DNA of 64,000 nt from Halopseudomonas yangmingensis (lineage in GTDB: Bacteria; Pseudomonadota; Gammaproteobacteria; Pseudomonadales; Pseudomonadaceae): the NCBI RefSeq assembly GCF_900114825.1, contig NZ_FOUI01000004.1, positions 62,001 to 126,000 on the forward strand. The letters run 5' to 3'. Each line of letters begins with the position of its first letter. Position 1 is the first letter of the stretch. Position numbers and translations under genes: made by a program. This document shows, piece by piece, positions 34,969 to 44,983 of this stretch. Below the pieces are notes generated by a model, which searched no databases, was not told where the DNA came from, and worked only from the letters and a program-made list of their open reading frames with translations.

Positions 34969-37425
34969 TCAGCGGCGCTTGCGCGGCTTCACTTGCAGTC
35001 GATCGGGCAGCGCCTCGATTGACTGCCAGTCAAACAGCTGTGTGCGATAGCGTCCCTCGTTGAACAGGGCTGCCTGATCGCTGAAGTGATTGTCTTTCGG
35101 GTTGCCGGATTGTCCCAGCGGGTTGATCCCCAGTGTACCGTTCAGGTCTGCCAGATCGATCAGCCGGCGGGTCGAAGGGCCCAGTTTGATGGCGTAGTGC
35201 GGTCCGCCCAGCCCGTGATACATGTTATTGATGCTTTCCCGACCACCGTTTACCGCCACTGGTTCGGTACTGAAGCTGCCGGTAAAGGGTATTTTTCCGG
35301 TAAGCGGATGCTCATGGCGCAAGCTGGCGACATGTCGCCATTGCCAGTCCTGCGGGTCAATACCGAATTGATCAACCAGGGATTCGATAGTGCGAATCCA
35401 GGCCTGCTCAATGGCTGCCTGGCGTCCGTCCAGCATGGGTTGTCGGCGGTTGTCCCACCAGGGCGAGGCAGGCTTCCAGAACAGTCTGTTGAGGCTCTTT
35501 TCAGCCATCATGGTGTCGCGGAAAAATTCGTACTGTCGCCCCAGTTCGTCGGCAAACAGCGCTTCCATCAGATAGTCCTGCCAGCGCTGGAACAGGGTGG
35601 CGCCGATACTCTCAGCGCTGAAGCGCCCGTCCCACAGCTGCAAATGTCTTGCCGCCTGCATGGCAGGCGCGCGCAGGTCGCTGCGCAGCAGTTCATCGCG
35701 CAGTATCGGCAAAGCCTCGGCAACCATCGCCAGCGCTTGCGGACGCTGGTTATCCAATTGGAAGCTCTTGATGTCGGACAGTTCCAGTTGCTCGCGCCCC
35801 TCAAGCAATTCGGCAAGACGCTCGGCACGCTCGCTCGGGGCATAGTAGCCCTCCAGCAGGCGGCGGTTGCCGCTGCCAGGGTAGGGGTGGTTGGCACTGT
35901 AAATAATCCCCGAGCGCGGATTGATAATGCGCGGGTTGGCAGAAAACGGCTGATAACCGGTGAAATCATCGCGGCCACTGCCGCCATTGAGCAGACGGAA
36001 GCGGTTGCGACTGCTCTGGGGTTTGAGCTTGCCCATGGCCCACATCGCAATGTTGCCCTGGGTGTCGGCATAAACCAGATTCAGGCCCGGGGCGCCATGC
36101 AATGCAGCAGCCTGCTCGACTTCCTGCAGGCCGCTGGCCTTGCCGAGTGCATACAGCGTGCCCAGGATATCATTCTCGGCTGCGGTGAAGCCCCAATGCA
36201 GGCTGACCGGTTGGCGTTCGACACCGGTCTGCAGATTGCCCGGCAAGTCGTTGATTATCGGGCCGTGTCGTGAATGGCGTACACGTACCAGTCGATCTTC
36301 CTGGCCGCGCACACGAATGACTTCCTCGTGTATCCGCAGGTTTTGCCAGCGGTCTACGGCCCATACCTGCTCGGGATTTTCCGGGTTGCTGCGTTCGCGG
36401 TAGAAATCCGTATCATCATTCATCAGCATGGTCAGTCCCCAGGCATGCTGTCGGGTATGGCCCAGCAGCGGGAACGGCAATCCGGGAACGAAGTGTCCAT
36501 AAACCTCATGCTCCGGCGTGCGTATATGTGCTTCGTGCCAGACAGCCGGTACCGAGAAACCTATATGCGGGTCGTTGGCCAGTAGCGGCGCACCGCTGGC
36601 GCTGCGCTCGGCCGAGATCACCCAGGCATTGCTGCCCATGAATTGCCCAACTGGCAGGTTTTTCTGGATATCGGCCAGTTGTTGCAGCAGCGGTGTCAGC
36701 AGACTGGCCTGCTGTTCGCTCGACAGCTCAGGATCATTGCCTGTTGCAGGCTGCAGGCGTGGGGGCAGTTCGTCGGGCCAGCCGGGCACCAGGTCGCGCA
36801 GATGGCGTTCGCCCAGCGTGCCATGCACATGATCCAGCAGAGCATCTGTCTTGAAGCCTTCGGCAAAGCTGTAAGCCATGTAGCCGATGATGCCGATGAT
36901 GTCTTCCGGGGTGAAGGCTTGCGGACGTCGCATCAGCAGGCGGTATTCAAGGGGGCGTTTGCCACTGTCGATGTACTGGTTGATACCGTCCTGATAGGCC
37001 AGTAACGACTTGACTTGCGGCTGGTCCTGGCGGGTCTTCAGTTGCTCGGCATACTGGCGCGCGTGGCGGGCTATGCCCAGTGTGCGAAAAAACCTGTCCG
37101 TGGCAAAGGCTTCCTGACCCAGCAGTTCGGCGAGCCGTCCGTTGCCGACGCGGCGTAGCATGTCCATCTGGAACAGGCGGTCCTGGGCATGCAGATAACC
37201 CAGCGTGCGCGTTGCATCCAGATCGTTGGCTGCATCAATGTGCGGTACGCCCCAGGCATCGTAATAGACATTAACCGGTTGCTTCAGCCCGGTCAGGCTC
37301 AGGCTGCCACTGCGTTGTGCTGCGGCGCTTTGCAGTGACCATTGCCAGTAGCCGACCACACTCAAGGAAATGGTCAGCAGCAATAATACGAGTTTGCGTG
37401 GCAGGCGGCGGAGCAGTCGGATCAC
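34969..37425 (-). CDS. Penicillin acylase family protein (Ntn hydrolase)
   Basis: An 818-residue exported N-terminal-nucleophile amidase. A single hydrophobic segment (about 11-26) is the signal or anchor. The alpha chain begins near VYYDAWGVPHIDA; autocleavage before Ser265 in MGSNAWVIS would create the nucleophile of the beta chain, with conserved LLANDPHIGFSVPAVWHE after it. In pseudomonads such enzymes hydrolyse penicillins or long-chain acyl-homoserine lactones (PvdQ, QuiP, HacB), so quorum quenching is possible but not shown. The GTG at 37425 has GGG upstream; the frame reaches a TTG 90 nt earlier without a signal. Confidence 0.9.
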   Translation of the reverse strand: MIRLLRRLPRKLVLLLLTISLSVVGYWQWSLQSAAAQRSGSLSLTGLKQPVNVYYDAWGVPHIDAANDLDATRTLGYLHAQDRLFQMDMLRRVGNGRLAELLGQEAFATDRFFRTLGIARHARQYAEQLKTRQDQPQVKSLLAYQDGINQYIDSGKRPLEYRLLMRRPQAFTPEDIIGIIGYMAYSFAEGFKTDALLDHVHGTLGERHLRDLVPGWPDELPPRLQPATGNDPELSSEQQASLLTPLLQQLADIQKNLPVGQFMGSNAWVISAERSASGAPLLANDPHIGFSVPAVWHEAHIRTPEHEVYGHFVPGLPFPLLGHTRQHAWGLTMLMNDDTDFYRERSNPENPEQVWAVDRWQNLRIHEEVIRVRGQEDRLVRVRHSRHGPIINDLPGNLQTGVERQPVSLHWGFTAAENDILGTLYALGKASGLQEVEQAAALHGAPGLNLVYADTQGNIAMWAMGKLKPQSSRNRFRLLNGGSGRDDFTGYQPFSANPRIINPRSGIIYSANHPYPGSGNRRLLEGYYAPSERAERLAELLEGREQLELSDIKSFQLDNQRPQALAMVAEALPILRDELLRSDLRAPAMQAARHLQLWDGRFSAESIGATLFQRWQDYLMEALFADELGRQYEFFRDTMMAEKSLNRLFWKPASPWWDNRRQPMLDGRQAAIEQAWIRTIESLVDQFGIDPQDWQWRHVASLRHEHPLTGKIPFTGSFSTEPVAVNGGRESINNMYHGLGGPHYAIKLGPSTRRLIDLADLNGTLGINPLGQSGNPKDNHFSDQAALFNEGRYRTQLFDWQSIEALPDRLQVKPRKRR

Positions 37426-37534
37426 GGGGCACCCTGTTATTGTCAAATGGCGCGACGGCAGACTGGTCTGAGCTGCCGGCTGCGCTATGATGCGATCAGC
37501 CAGCAGGGGCGTCAATTATAGTCGAGGTCAGAGC

Positions 37535-38532
37535 ATGGGGCAGACGGTAGCGCTGGTGCTGGGCAGTGGCGGTGCGCGGGGCTATGCGCATATCGGGGTG
37601 ATCGAAGAAGTGGTCCGGCGCGGCTATCGGATCGAATGCGTGGCCGGCTGCTCGATGGGTGCAGTGATAGGCGGGCTTTTCGCCGCCGGCAAGCTGGACG
37701 AATACCGGGACTGGGTGCGCGGACTGGATTATCTGGATGTGCTCAAACTGCTGGATTTCGGTTTCGGCAGTCTAGGGGCTATCCGTGGCGAACGGGTGTT
37801 CGGGCGCATCGGTGACATGCTGGGTGATGTGCAGATAGAGGACCTGCCGATCGCCTTTACGGCGGTGGCCACCGATCTGGTCAACCAGCAGGAAATCTGG
37901 TTCCAGCAGGGCAGCTTGCAGCAGGCGATGCGTGCCTCTGCGGCTATCCCCAGCCTGTTTGCCCCGGTGCATCAGGGCGACCGGGTGCTAGTGACGGTGG
38001 CTTGCTCAACCCCTTGCCGATAGTGCCTGTGGTGTCGGCGCATTGCGATCTGATCATTGCGGTCAACCTGAACTCGTTACACACCAATGGCTACCGTTTG
38101 CCGGTTATCGAGCGGCCGGCGCCGATCCGCCAGCAGTGGGAACAATGGCTGGAGAGCTTCCGGCTGCGCAACTGGCTGGCCGGGCGGGAGAGCGATGTGG
38201 AGATTCGGCCCGAGGCGCTGGAACATTTTCCTGACGCGTTGCCGGCGGCGCCGTTAGACAAGGCCAAGACCAAAGGCGTGGTACGGGAGTCCCGTGAGGA
38301 TGATGCGAATGCCGGTCCTGGTAGCCTGCTTGAACTGGTCAATATGTCCTTCGAGGCCATGCAGGCGTCACTGACCCAGTACAAGATTGCCGGCTATCCG
38401 CCGGATCTGGTGATCGACATACCCAAGCGGCTGTGCCGGTTTTTTGAGTTTTACCGGGCACCGGAACTGATCGAGTTGGGCCGGCAGGTGGCCAGTGATC
38501 GGCTGGATCGCTTTGAGCGCGACGGGCATTGA
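37535..38532 (+). pseudogene. RssA-type patatin-like phospholipase, frameshifted
   Basis: The first frame (37535-38023) encodes a patatin start: LVLGSGGARGYAHIG (oxyanion loop) and CSMGAV (GxSxG nucleophile). Just at RVLV the frame is lost and runs to a stop at 38021. The rest continues in the +1 frame from about 37993 as DGGLLNPLPIVPV, which carries the catalytic Asp (DGG), to the stop at 38532. One missing base at 37991-37993 explains this exactly. Together the two parts make a normal protein of about 332 residues. It is either a recent inactivating mutation, an assembly error, or (least likely) recoding. Confidence 0.88.
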
Positions 38533-38591
38533 TGCCGCCGTTGGCTCAGCGCTGCTAGAATGGCGGTTTTTTCAGCACAGGAGCCTGCCGC

Positions 38592-39629
38592 GTGAGCGAG
38601 CCGATTCGACTGACCGAGTACAGCCACGGTGCCGGCTGTGGTTGCAAGATAGCGCCGCGGGTGCTGGACGAGATTCTTTCAGTAGGCGCACCGGGGCCAA
38701 CCTTCGAGCGTCTTTGGGTGGGCAATGCCAGCCGTGATGATGCCGCCGTCTTCGGTCTGGATGAGCAGACCGGTATTGTCAGTACCACCGATTTCTTTAT
38801 GCCGATTGTTGACGATCCCTTTGATTTTGGGCGGATTGCCGCGACCAATGCGATCAGCGATATCTACGCCATGGGCGGTACACCGCTGATGGCCATCGCC
38901 ATCCTCGGCTGGCCGGTCAACCTGCTGCCGGCGGCGCTAGCCGGCGAGGTGATTGCCGGTGCCCGCAGCGTCTGCAGTCTGGCAGGCATGCCGCTGGCCG
39001 GTGGTCATTCGATCGATGCACCCGAACCTATCTTCGGGCTGGCGGTGACCGGGCAGGTACAGCGCCAGCACCTCAAACGCAATGATACCGCTCGCCCCGG
39101 TGCCCGCCTGTACCTGACCAAGCCACTGGGTATCGGCATTCTCACCACCGCCGAGAAACAAAAGAAGCTGCGCCCTGAGGATGCCGGGGTGGCGCGTGAT
39201 CTGATGTGCCAGCTGAACAGTGCCGGTGCGTGCTTCGCCCGGTTGCCGGGGGTGCAGGCGATGACCGATGTGACCGGCTTTGGCCTGCTCGGGCATCTGG
39301 TGGAGATGGCCGAGGGCTCGGGCGTGCTGGCGCGCATCAATGAGTCGGCGGTGCCGCGTATCGCCAGTGTCGAGCATTACCTGGCGCAGGGTTGTGTGCC
39401 GGGTGGCAGTGGCCGCAACTTTGCCAGCTATGGCGACAAGGTGGCTGCCATGCCTGAACACTGGCGCAACCTGCTGTGCGACCCGCAAACCAGCGGCGGT
39501 TTGCTGGTGGCGGTGGCAGCGGAGGCCGAGGCGGAGTTCCATACGCTGTCCGCCGAACTGGGACTGCAGCTGGCGGCGATAGGCGAATGTCTGGAGCCGG
39601 TGCCCGGTCACTGGGTCGAGGTGCTCTGA
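38592..39629 (+). CDS. selD: Selenophosphate synthetase
   Basis: A 345-residue enzyme that makes selenophosphate from selenide and ATP. The active-site segment [13 protein letters not shown] has Cys (TGT and TGC), not selenocysteine, at both positions. ATP-binding residues lie in [10 protein letters not shown] and [13 protein letters not shown]. The GTG at 38592 follows AGGAG. Its stop overlaps the selU start (TGATG). No selA or selB is in the window, so the local use of selenophosphate is tRNA modification. Confidence 0.96.
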   Translation: MSEPIRLTEYSHGAGCGCKIAPRVLDEILSVGAPGPTFERLWVGNASRDDAAVFGLDEQTGIVSTTDFFMPIVDDPFDFGRIAATNAISDIYAMGGTPLMAIAILGWPVNLLPAALAGEVIAGARSVCSLAGMPLAGGHSIDAPEPIFGLAVTGQVQRQHLKRNDTARPGARLYLTKPLGIGILTTAEKQKKLRPEDAGVARDLMCQLNSAGACFARLPGVQAMTDVTGFGLLGHLVEMAEGSGVLARINESAVPRIASVEHYLAQGCVPGGSGRNFASYGDKVAAMPEHWRNLLCDPQTSGGLLVAVAAEAEAEFHTLSAELGLQLAAIGECLEPVPGHWVEVL

Positions 39630-40735
39630 TGCGTGACAATAGCGCGGACTACCGTCGGCTGTTTCTGCAGGCTTTGCCGCTGATGGACGTGCGCGCACCC
39701 ATCGAGTTTGCCAAGGGCGCCTTCCCCGGCGCGCTCAATTACCCGCTGATGAATGACGGTGAACGGCAGAAGGTTGGCACCTGCTACAAGGAGCAGGGCC
39801 AGCAGGCAGCCATCGAACTCGGTCATCGACTGGTCTGCGGCAAGCTGAAGGCGGCGCGTATTGAAGCCTGGAAGGCCTTTGCCGAGGCCAACCCGGACGG
39901 TTACCTGTATTGTTTTCGTGGTGGGCTGCGTTCGCAGATAGTGCAGCAGTGGCTGCAGGACGCCGGGGTGCAGTATCCGCGGGTGATCGGTGGCTACAAG
40001 GCAATGCGGCGTTTCCTTATCGATACCCTCGATCAGGCCGTGGCCGACTGTCCGCTGACCCTGGTGGCGGGTCTGACCGGTACCGGCAAGACCGAGGTGA
40101 TCAGCGCCCTCGATAACAGTCTGGACCTGGAAGGGCACGCCCACCATCGCGGCTCCAGCTTTGGCCGGCACGCCACCCCGCAACCCGGGCAGATTGACTT
40201 CGAGAACCGTTTGGCGATTGAAGCCTTGCGGCGGATGGAGGCCGGTTGCCGGCAACTGGTGCTGGAGGATGAGGGGCGCATCGTCGGCAGTTGTTCCGTG
40301 CCGATCGAACTGTTCCGTGTTATGCAGCAGGCACCGCTGGTGTGGCTGGAGGATAGCTTCGAGAATCGCGTGGCGCGCATCCTTGGCGACTATGTGGTGG
40401 ATATGCAGGCGGAGTTTGCTGTGCTCTACCCGCAGAACCCCGAAGCCAGCTTTGCGGCGCTCTCCGAGCATCTGCTGGGCAGTCTGCTGCGCATCCGCAA
40501 GCGCCTGGGTGGCGAGCGCCACCAGCAGCTTGAGCAACTGATGCGTGAGGCGCTCATAGAGCAGCAGCGCAGCGGTGAGGTGGACGGGCATAGGTACTGG
40601 ATTGCCGCCCTGCTGGAGCAGTATTACGACCCGATGTATGCCTACCAGCGTTCCGGCAAGGAACAGCGGGTGGTGTTCAGTGGCGATCAGGCGGCAGTGG
40701 TCGAGTTTTTGCGCGAGCGCGCTGCCGCTGACTGA
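39629..40735 (+). CDS. selU: tRNA 2-selenouridine synthase
   Basis: Also called mnmH. A 368-residue enzyme that replaces sulfur by selenium at wobble mnm5s2U in tRNAs for Lys, Glu and Gln. The rhodanese domain is N-terminal, with the active Cys in [12 protein letters not shown]; a P-loop domain follows (GLTGTGKTE). The pairing with selD by a 1-nt overlap matches the known operon. The frame extends upstream into selD, but ATG 39629 is the coupled start. Confidence 0.96.
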   Translation: MRDNSADYRRLFLQALPLMDVRAPIEFAKGAFPGALNYPLMNDGERQKVGTCYKEQGQQAAIELGHRLVCGKLKAARIEAWKAFAEANPDGYLYCFRGGLRSQIVQQWLQDAGVQYPRVIGGYKAMRRFLIDTLDQAVADCPLTLVAGLTGTGKTEVISALDNSLDLEGHAHHRGSSFGRHATPQPGQIDFENRLAIEALRRMEAGCRQLVLEDEGRIVGSCSVPIELFRVMQQAPLVWLEDSFENRVARILGDYVVDMQAEFAVLYPQNPEASFAALSEHLLGSLLRIRKRLGGERHQQLEQLMREALIEQQRSGEVDGHRYWIAALLEQYYDPMYAYQRSGKEQRVVFSGDQAAVVEFLRERAAAD

Positions 40736-40779
40736 GGCGCAGCAGGCGGTCGACCCAGGGGGCGACCGCCATGGCGGTT

Positions 40780-41988
40780 TCAGTCAAGCAGTCCGTTGAA
40801 TGGCAAGAATTCCAGCAGTTGCCCCGGTTCAACGGTCTGGCCTGCCGGAATCAGCAGCAGGCCGCTGGCGGCGCTGGCGCTGCTGAGCACCCCGGAACTC
40901 TGGTTGCCGGCCAGCACCAGCCGACCCTGTTCCAGCCGGGCCCGCAGGTATTCATCGCGGTTGCCGGCACGCTCCCAGGCAAAGCCGGACGCTACCGGCA
41001 GGCTCAGTGGCGCGCAGTCCTGAACGCCCTGGCGGCGCAACAACCAGGGCCGGACCAGCAGCAGGAAGGTCACCAGTACCGCAGCCGGATTGCCCGGCAG
41101 GCCGATCACCGGCGTCTCGCCAACCCGTGCCAAGGTGAAGGGTTTTCCCGGTTTGATCGCCAGTTTCCACAGCGTCAGCTGGCCCTGTTCACGCAGGATC
41201 TGGCCGAGGAAGTCGGCTTCGCCGACCGACACGCCGCCGGAGCTGATGATCAGGTCGGCATTTGCTGCCAGTCGCAGCAGCTCATGGCGGGTCTGCTCGG
41301 GCTCGTCGGGCAGGATGCCGGCATCGCTGATCTCGACATCCAGGCCCTGCAGCAGGCCCTGCAGGGTATAGCGGTTGCTGTTGTAGATCTGTCCGGCAGC
41401 CAGGGGCAGGCCGGGCTCCACCAGTTCGTCGCCGGTGGAAACCACGGCTACCCGCAAGCGGCGCACGCAGTTGACTTCGGTAACCCCGGCCGAAGCAATC
41501 ACGCCCAGGTCCTGGGCACGCAAACGCGCACCGCCAGCAAACAGTTGGTCGCCCAAGCGAATGTCTTGACCCTGTGGCCGCACATTGGCGCCAGCCTTCA
41601 GTGGTTTGGCCAGTTTTGCCAGGCCGCACTCGAGTAGCTCGACATTTTCCTGCATCTCGACGGTGTCGGCGCCAGCGGGAATCGGTGCGCCGGTAAATAT
41701 CCGCGCACAGGTGCCGGGCTGCAGCGGCTGGGGGGCCATGCCAGCGGTGATCCGCTGGCTGACCGGCAGGCCATGTTGCAGGGCCTGTGGCAGGTCGCTG
41801 CTGTTCAGGGCATAGCCATCCATGGCGCTGTTGTCCCAGGGGGGCACGTCATGCGCGGAAATCACCGGATTCGCCAGTACCCGGCCGAGGGCTTCGGCCA
41901 GCGTAACGCGTTCGCTGGTCAGCGCGGGTTGTTCGGCGGCGTGTTGCAGCACCTGCTGCAGGGCCTGTTCTACCGGTAGCAGGCTCAT
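40780..41988 (-). CDS. moeA: Molybdopterin molybdenumtransferase
   Basis: A 402-residue enzyme that inserts molybdate into adenylated molybdopterin. Seen: [32 protein letters not shown] (split by family domains), [13 protein letters not shown] and [14 protein letters not shown]. Domain IV closes the C terminus. The ATG at 41988 overlaps the moaB stop (ATGA), so the two are coupled. Confidence 0.96.
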   Translation of the reverse strand: MSLLPVEQALQQVLQHAAEQPALTSERVTLAEALGRVLANPVISAHDVPPWDNSAMDGYALNSSDLPQALQHGLPVSQRITAGMAPQPLQPGTCARIFTGAPIPAGADTVEMQENVELLECGLAKLAKPLKAGANVRPQGQDIRLGDQLFAGGARLRAQDLGVIASAGVTEVNCVRRLRVAVVSTGDELVEPGLPLAAGQIYNSNRYTLQGLLQGLDVEISDAGILPDEPEQTRHELLRLAANADLIISSGGVSVGEADFLGQILREQGQLTLWKLAIKPGKPFTLARVGETPVIGLPGNPAAVLVTFLLLVRPWLLRRQGVQDCAPLSLPVASGFAWERAGNRDEYLRARLEQGRLVLAGNQSSGVLSSASAASGLLLIPAGQTVEPGQLLEFLPFNGLLD

Positions 41989-42524
41989 GAGCGGGTACCG
42001 CAGACAGGGGCGTTGACGGTGACATGCTGGACAAAGTTGCAAGGGCCGGTACGGCTGTCCAGTTGCTCGGCCAGGATGTATTCCCAAGCGGTGCGGCAGG
42101 CACCGGTGGAGCCGGGCATGCAGACGATCAGCGTACGGTTGGCCAGGCCGGCGAGGGCGCGTGATTGCAGCGCCGAGGTGCCGATATCCTGCACCGACAG
42201 CTGGCGGAACAGTTCGCCAAAGCCGTCCACCTGTTTGTCGAACAGCGGCGTCAGGGCCTCCGGCGTGCTGTCGCGGCCGGTAAAGCCGGTGCCACCGGTG
42301 ACCAGCACCACCTGTACCTGTGGGTCGGCAATCCAGCCGGAGACGCTGGCACGCAGGCGGTAGATGTCGTCGGCTTGCAGCTGGCGGTCAATCAGCCGGT
42401 GGCCGGCATTGCCCAGTGCCTCAATCAGGTACTGCCCGGAGCTGTCAGTGTCCAGGGTACGGCTGTCGCTCACGGTGAGCACGGCGATGTTCAGCGGGAT
42501 GAATTCGCTGCTGTTGTGGGCCAT
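41985..42524 (-). CDS. moaB: Molybdenum cofactor biosynthesis protein B
   Basis: A 179-residue MoaB/Mog-type protein that adenylates molybdopterin. Motifs: [35 protein letters not shown] and [14 protein letters not shown]. The ATG at 42524 follows AAAGGAG. It is divergent from mobA across 71 bp, which must carry both promoters. Confidence 0.95.
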   Translation of the reverse strand: MAHNSSEFIPLNIAVLTVSDSRTLDTDSSGQYLIEALGNAGHRLIDRQLQADDIYRLRASVSGWIADPQVQVVLVTGGTGFTGRDSTPEALTPLFDKQVDGFGELFRQLSVQDIGTSALQSRALAGLANRTLIVCMPGSTGACRTAWEYILAEQLDSRTGPCNFVQHVTVNAPVCGTRS

Positions 42525-42595
42525 GGCAAGGCTCCTTTGGTGAAAACGTCAGGCGGTGTTATAACACAGGCCCCCCGTTTCGCCGGAGACCAGCC

Positions 42596-43174
42596 ATGTC
42601 GAATACCTCTTTTGCGCCAGTCAGCGGACTATTGCTGGCCGGCGGTCAGGGCAGCCGTCTGGGTGGGCGTGACAAGGGATTGATGCAGTGGCGCGGCGAG
42701 GTGGTCAGTGCGCGGCTGGCAAGTTTGCTGCGTCCCCGGGTCGGCCAGTTGCTGATCAGCTGCAATCGTAATCAGGCAATCTATGCCCAATGGGCGGATC
42801 AGCTGGTCGGCGACCCGCTGCCGGACTACCCGGGTCCTCTGGCGGGGATGCTTGCCGGCCTGCGTGCCTGCCGTGGCAGTCATCTGCTGGTGTTGCCCTG
42901 CGATTTGCCGGCGCTTGACGGAGCGCTGCTGGATGCGCTGCTGGCGTGTTCTGCCGCGCATCCGGAGCAGCCCTGCCTGGTGCGCGCCGGCGAGCAATGG
43001 CAACCCTTGCTCTGTGTATTGCCGCGCAATTGCCTGGACAGTCTGGAGGCCTGCTGGGCGGCGGATGGGCGCAGCCCGCTGCGCTGGCTGCTCGGCCAGA
43101 CGCACGGAGTTGTGCAGCTGGCGGCGGATGATCCGCGCCTGCATAATGCCAACCAGCCACAGGACTGGGACTGA
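42596..43174 (+). CDS. mobA: Molybdenum cofactor guanylyltransferase
   Basis: A 192-residue nucleotidyltransferase that attaches GMP to molybdopterin, giving the bis-MGD cofactor of DMSO-reductase-type enzymes. Signature LLLAGGQGSRLGGRDKGL, GPLAGMLAGL and VLPCDLPAL. Start with GGAGA upstream. Its presence implies molybdoenzymes such as nitrate reductase or formate dehydrogenase elsewhere in the genome. Confidence 0.95.
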   Translation: MSNTSFAPVSGLLLAGGQGSRLGGRDKGLMQWRGEVVSARLASLLRPRVGQLLISCNRNQAIYAQWADQLVGDPLPDYPGPLAGMLAGLRACRGSHLLVLPCDLPALDGALLDALLACSAAHPEQPCLVRAGEQWQPLLCVLPRNCLDSLEACWAADGRSPLRWLLGQTHGVVQLAADDPRLHNANQPQDWD

Positions 43175-43286
43175 ACAGCATGCCCTTGTGGGGCGTTGAT
43201 CGGCGCAGGTATCTGTCATTACTGCAATTTTTTTTCAGGCGGGCCTTGTGCTGGCAGGCATTTTCGGTAAAATGCCGGCTCACAAA

Positions 43287-43363
43287 CGGAGCGTAGCGCA
43301 GCCTGGTAGCGCGTCTCGTTCGGGACGAGAAGGTCGCTGGTTCGATTCCAGTCGCTCCGACCA
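43287..43363 (+). tRNA. tRNA-Pro (anticodon CGG)
   Basis: A 77-nt cloverleaf with encoded CCA. The acceptor stem CGGAGCG pairs with CGCTCCG, the D-arm reads GCGCAGCCTGGTAGCGC, the anticodon loop TTCGGGA gives CGG, and GGTTCGATTCC is the T-arm. It closely matches E. coli proK. A strong terminator follows within 7 nt. No integrase or attachment-site duplication is seen beside it. Confidence 0.97.
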
Positions 43364-43369
43364 ACATAA

Positions 43370-43402
43370 AACCCCGACTCGCAAGAGTCGGGGTTTTTTT
43401 TT
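43370..43402 (+). terminator. Intrinsic terminator of tRNA-Pro
   Basis: A perfect 11-bp stem (43370-43380 with 43385-43395, loop GCAA) continues into a run of nine T's. Confidence 0.95.
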
Positions 43403-43507
43403 GGTCCTGAATCCCGTCGGCCATGGCTTGCGGGGGGGTACAACAGGGATGTGCTACCCTTCAGCACGCATATTTTCCACACAATCTGACTCTGGACCCT
43501 GTTGCCA

Positions 43508-44941
43508 ATGAGTGCAAAGAACATCTGGACCCACAAGGGCACCTTCCTGCTGGCTGCAGTCGGTTCCGCCGTCGGTCTGGGCAACCTCTGGCGGTTTCCC
43601 TACCTGACTGGCGAGAACGGCGGCGGCGCCTTCATCCTTATCTATGCCTTGACCATTGCCATGGTCGGTATTCCGATCCTGATTGCTGAAACCCTGCTGG
43701 GTCGTGCCAGCCGGCGCAGTCCTATCATGGGCATGAAGTATCTGACCGAGAGCCATGGGACCAGTGCGGCCTGGCAAACGATCGGCTGGATGGGCGCCGC
43801 TGCAGCCTTTATCATCCTGAGCTTTTATTCGGTGATTGCCGGCTGGGCGATTCACTACACCTGGCTGCTGTTTTCCGGTGAGCTGGCCGGCGCCGACAGC
43901 GAGACCATAGGGGCGGCCTTTGGCACCTTGCTCGGCTCCCCGGAGCTGCTGCTGACCTACCATACGCTGTTCATCCTGGCTTCCGGGCTGATTGTCGGCA
44001 TGGGCATTCACAAGGGGATTGAAGGCAGTTTGCGCTTTATGATGCCGGCACTGTTCCTGATTCTGCTGATCGTGCTCGGCTATGCGGTAATTGTCGGTGA
44101 TGCCGGGGCTGCCATGCGCTTCCTGTTTACCTTCAATCTGGAGGACCTCAGCCTGGAGGGCTGGCTGCAGGCGATGGGCCAGTCGTTCTTCACTCTGAGT
44201 CTGGGCATGGGGGCGATCATGGCCTACGGTGCCTACATGTCCAGCGAGGCGTCGCTGACCCGCACGGCAATTTCCATTGCGCTGGTGGATACGCTGATTG
44301 CACTGATGGCCGGTGTGGCGATCTTTGCCCTGGTGTTTGGTGCGGGCATGGAGGCCGGTCAGGGACCGGGCCTGATGTTCGTCACCTTGCCGATTGCCTT
44401 TGCCGACCTGCCGGGCGGCTCCATCCTTGGTGGTATCTTCTTCATTCTGGTGATTGGCGCAGCCCTGACCTCGGCGATCTCACTGGTCGAGCCGGTAGCG
44501 GCCTGGCTGGTCGAGCGCTTTGGCATGTCCCGGCCGCTGGCCGTGACCGTGATGGTGCTCGGTTGCTGGGCCCTGGGCCTGCTGACGGTGTTCAGCTTCA
44601 ATGTCTGGGAGAAGGATTCCTGGTCCCACGCACTGTTCGGCCGCTCGCCCTTTGATGTGCTGGAGTTCCTGACCAATATCATGATGCCGGTTGGTGGTTT
44701 GCTGATCGCGCTGTTTGCCGGTTGGGCACTGACCCGCGAGGAAGTGCTGCGTGAAATGAACACCAACGACCGCTGGTTTGCTGTGTGGCAGTTCCTGGTG
44801 CGCTTTATCGCGCCGATGGCGGTGGCCTTCGTGTTCCTGCGCACCATTCCGCAGATTGAGGGGTACTGGGTGCCGGCGATTGGCTCGGTACTGATCATCG
44901 GTGCCTTCACCGCCGGCCGAACCTTTATGGTTCGCCGCTGA
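43508..44941 (+). CDS. Neurotransmitter:sodium symporter-family (LeuT-fold) transporter
   Basis: A 477-residue inner-membrane protein with 11-12 helices. TM1 carries the NSS signature AVGSAVGLGNLWRFPY, which binds substrate and Na+, and TM6 has the unwound LSLGMGAIMAYGAYM segment. Bacterial members take up amino acids with Na+. The ATG at 43508 lacks a strong ribosome site; a TTG two codons upstream is an alternative. It converges on glpK. Confidence 0.93.
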   Translation: MSAKNIWTHKGTFLLAAVGSAVGLGNLWRFPYLTGENGGGAFILIYALTIAMVGIPILIAETLLGRASRRSPIMGMKYLTESHGTSAAWQTIGWMGAAAAFIILSFYSVIAGWAIHYTWLLFSGELAGADSETIGAAFGTLLGSPELLLTYHTLFILASGLIVGMGIHKGIEGSLRFMMPALFLILLIVLGYAVIVGDAGAAMRFLFTFNLEDLSLEGWLQAMGQSFFTLSLGMGAIMAYGAYMSSEASLTRTAISIALVDTLIALMAGVAIFALVFGAGMEAGQGPGLMFVTLPIAFADLPGGSILGGIFFILVIGAALTSAISLVEPVAAWLVERFGMSRPLAVTVMVLGCWALGLLTVFSFNVWEKDSWSHALFGRSPFDVLEFLTNIMMPVGGLLIALFAGWALTREEVLREMNTNDRWFAVWQFLVRFIAPMAVAFVFLRTIPQIEGYWVPAIGSVLIIGAFTAGRTFMVRR

Positions 44942-44955
44942 GCGCTGTCCCGTCA

Positions 44956-44983
44956 CACGACCCGGCCGTCAGGCCGGGTCGTG
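44956..44983. terminator. Hairpin spanning the 3' end of glpK
   Basis: A perfect 12-bp GC-rich stem (44956-44967 with 44972-44983, loop GTCA) lies between the convergent transporter and glpK. The glpK stop codon sits in the loop and one arm encodes the last residues of GlpK. It has no T-run, so termination is inferred from stem strength and position. Confidence 0.65.

Noticed and set aside
38002-38532. A separate gene of 176 codons after the patatin start
   Set aside because: It begins at the DGG catalytic motif of a patatin domain and is the second half of the frameshifted gene.
38592-39629. Selenocysteine-containing SelD
   Set aside because: The active-site codons are TGT and TGC, not TGA.
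43287-43402. tRNA gene as an integration site for a mobile island
   Set aside because: The flanking genes are housekeeping-like, and there is no integrase or repeat of the tRNA 3' end in the window.
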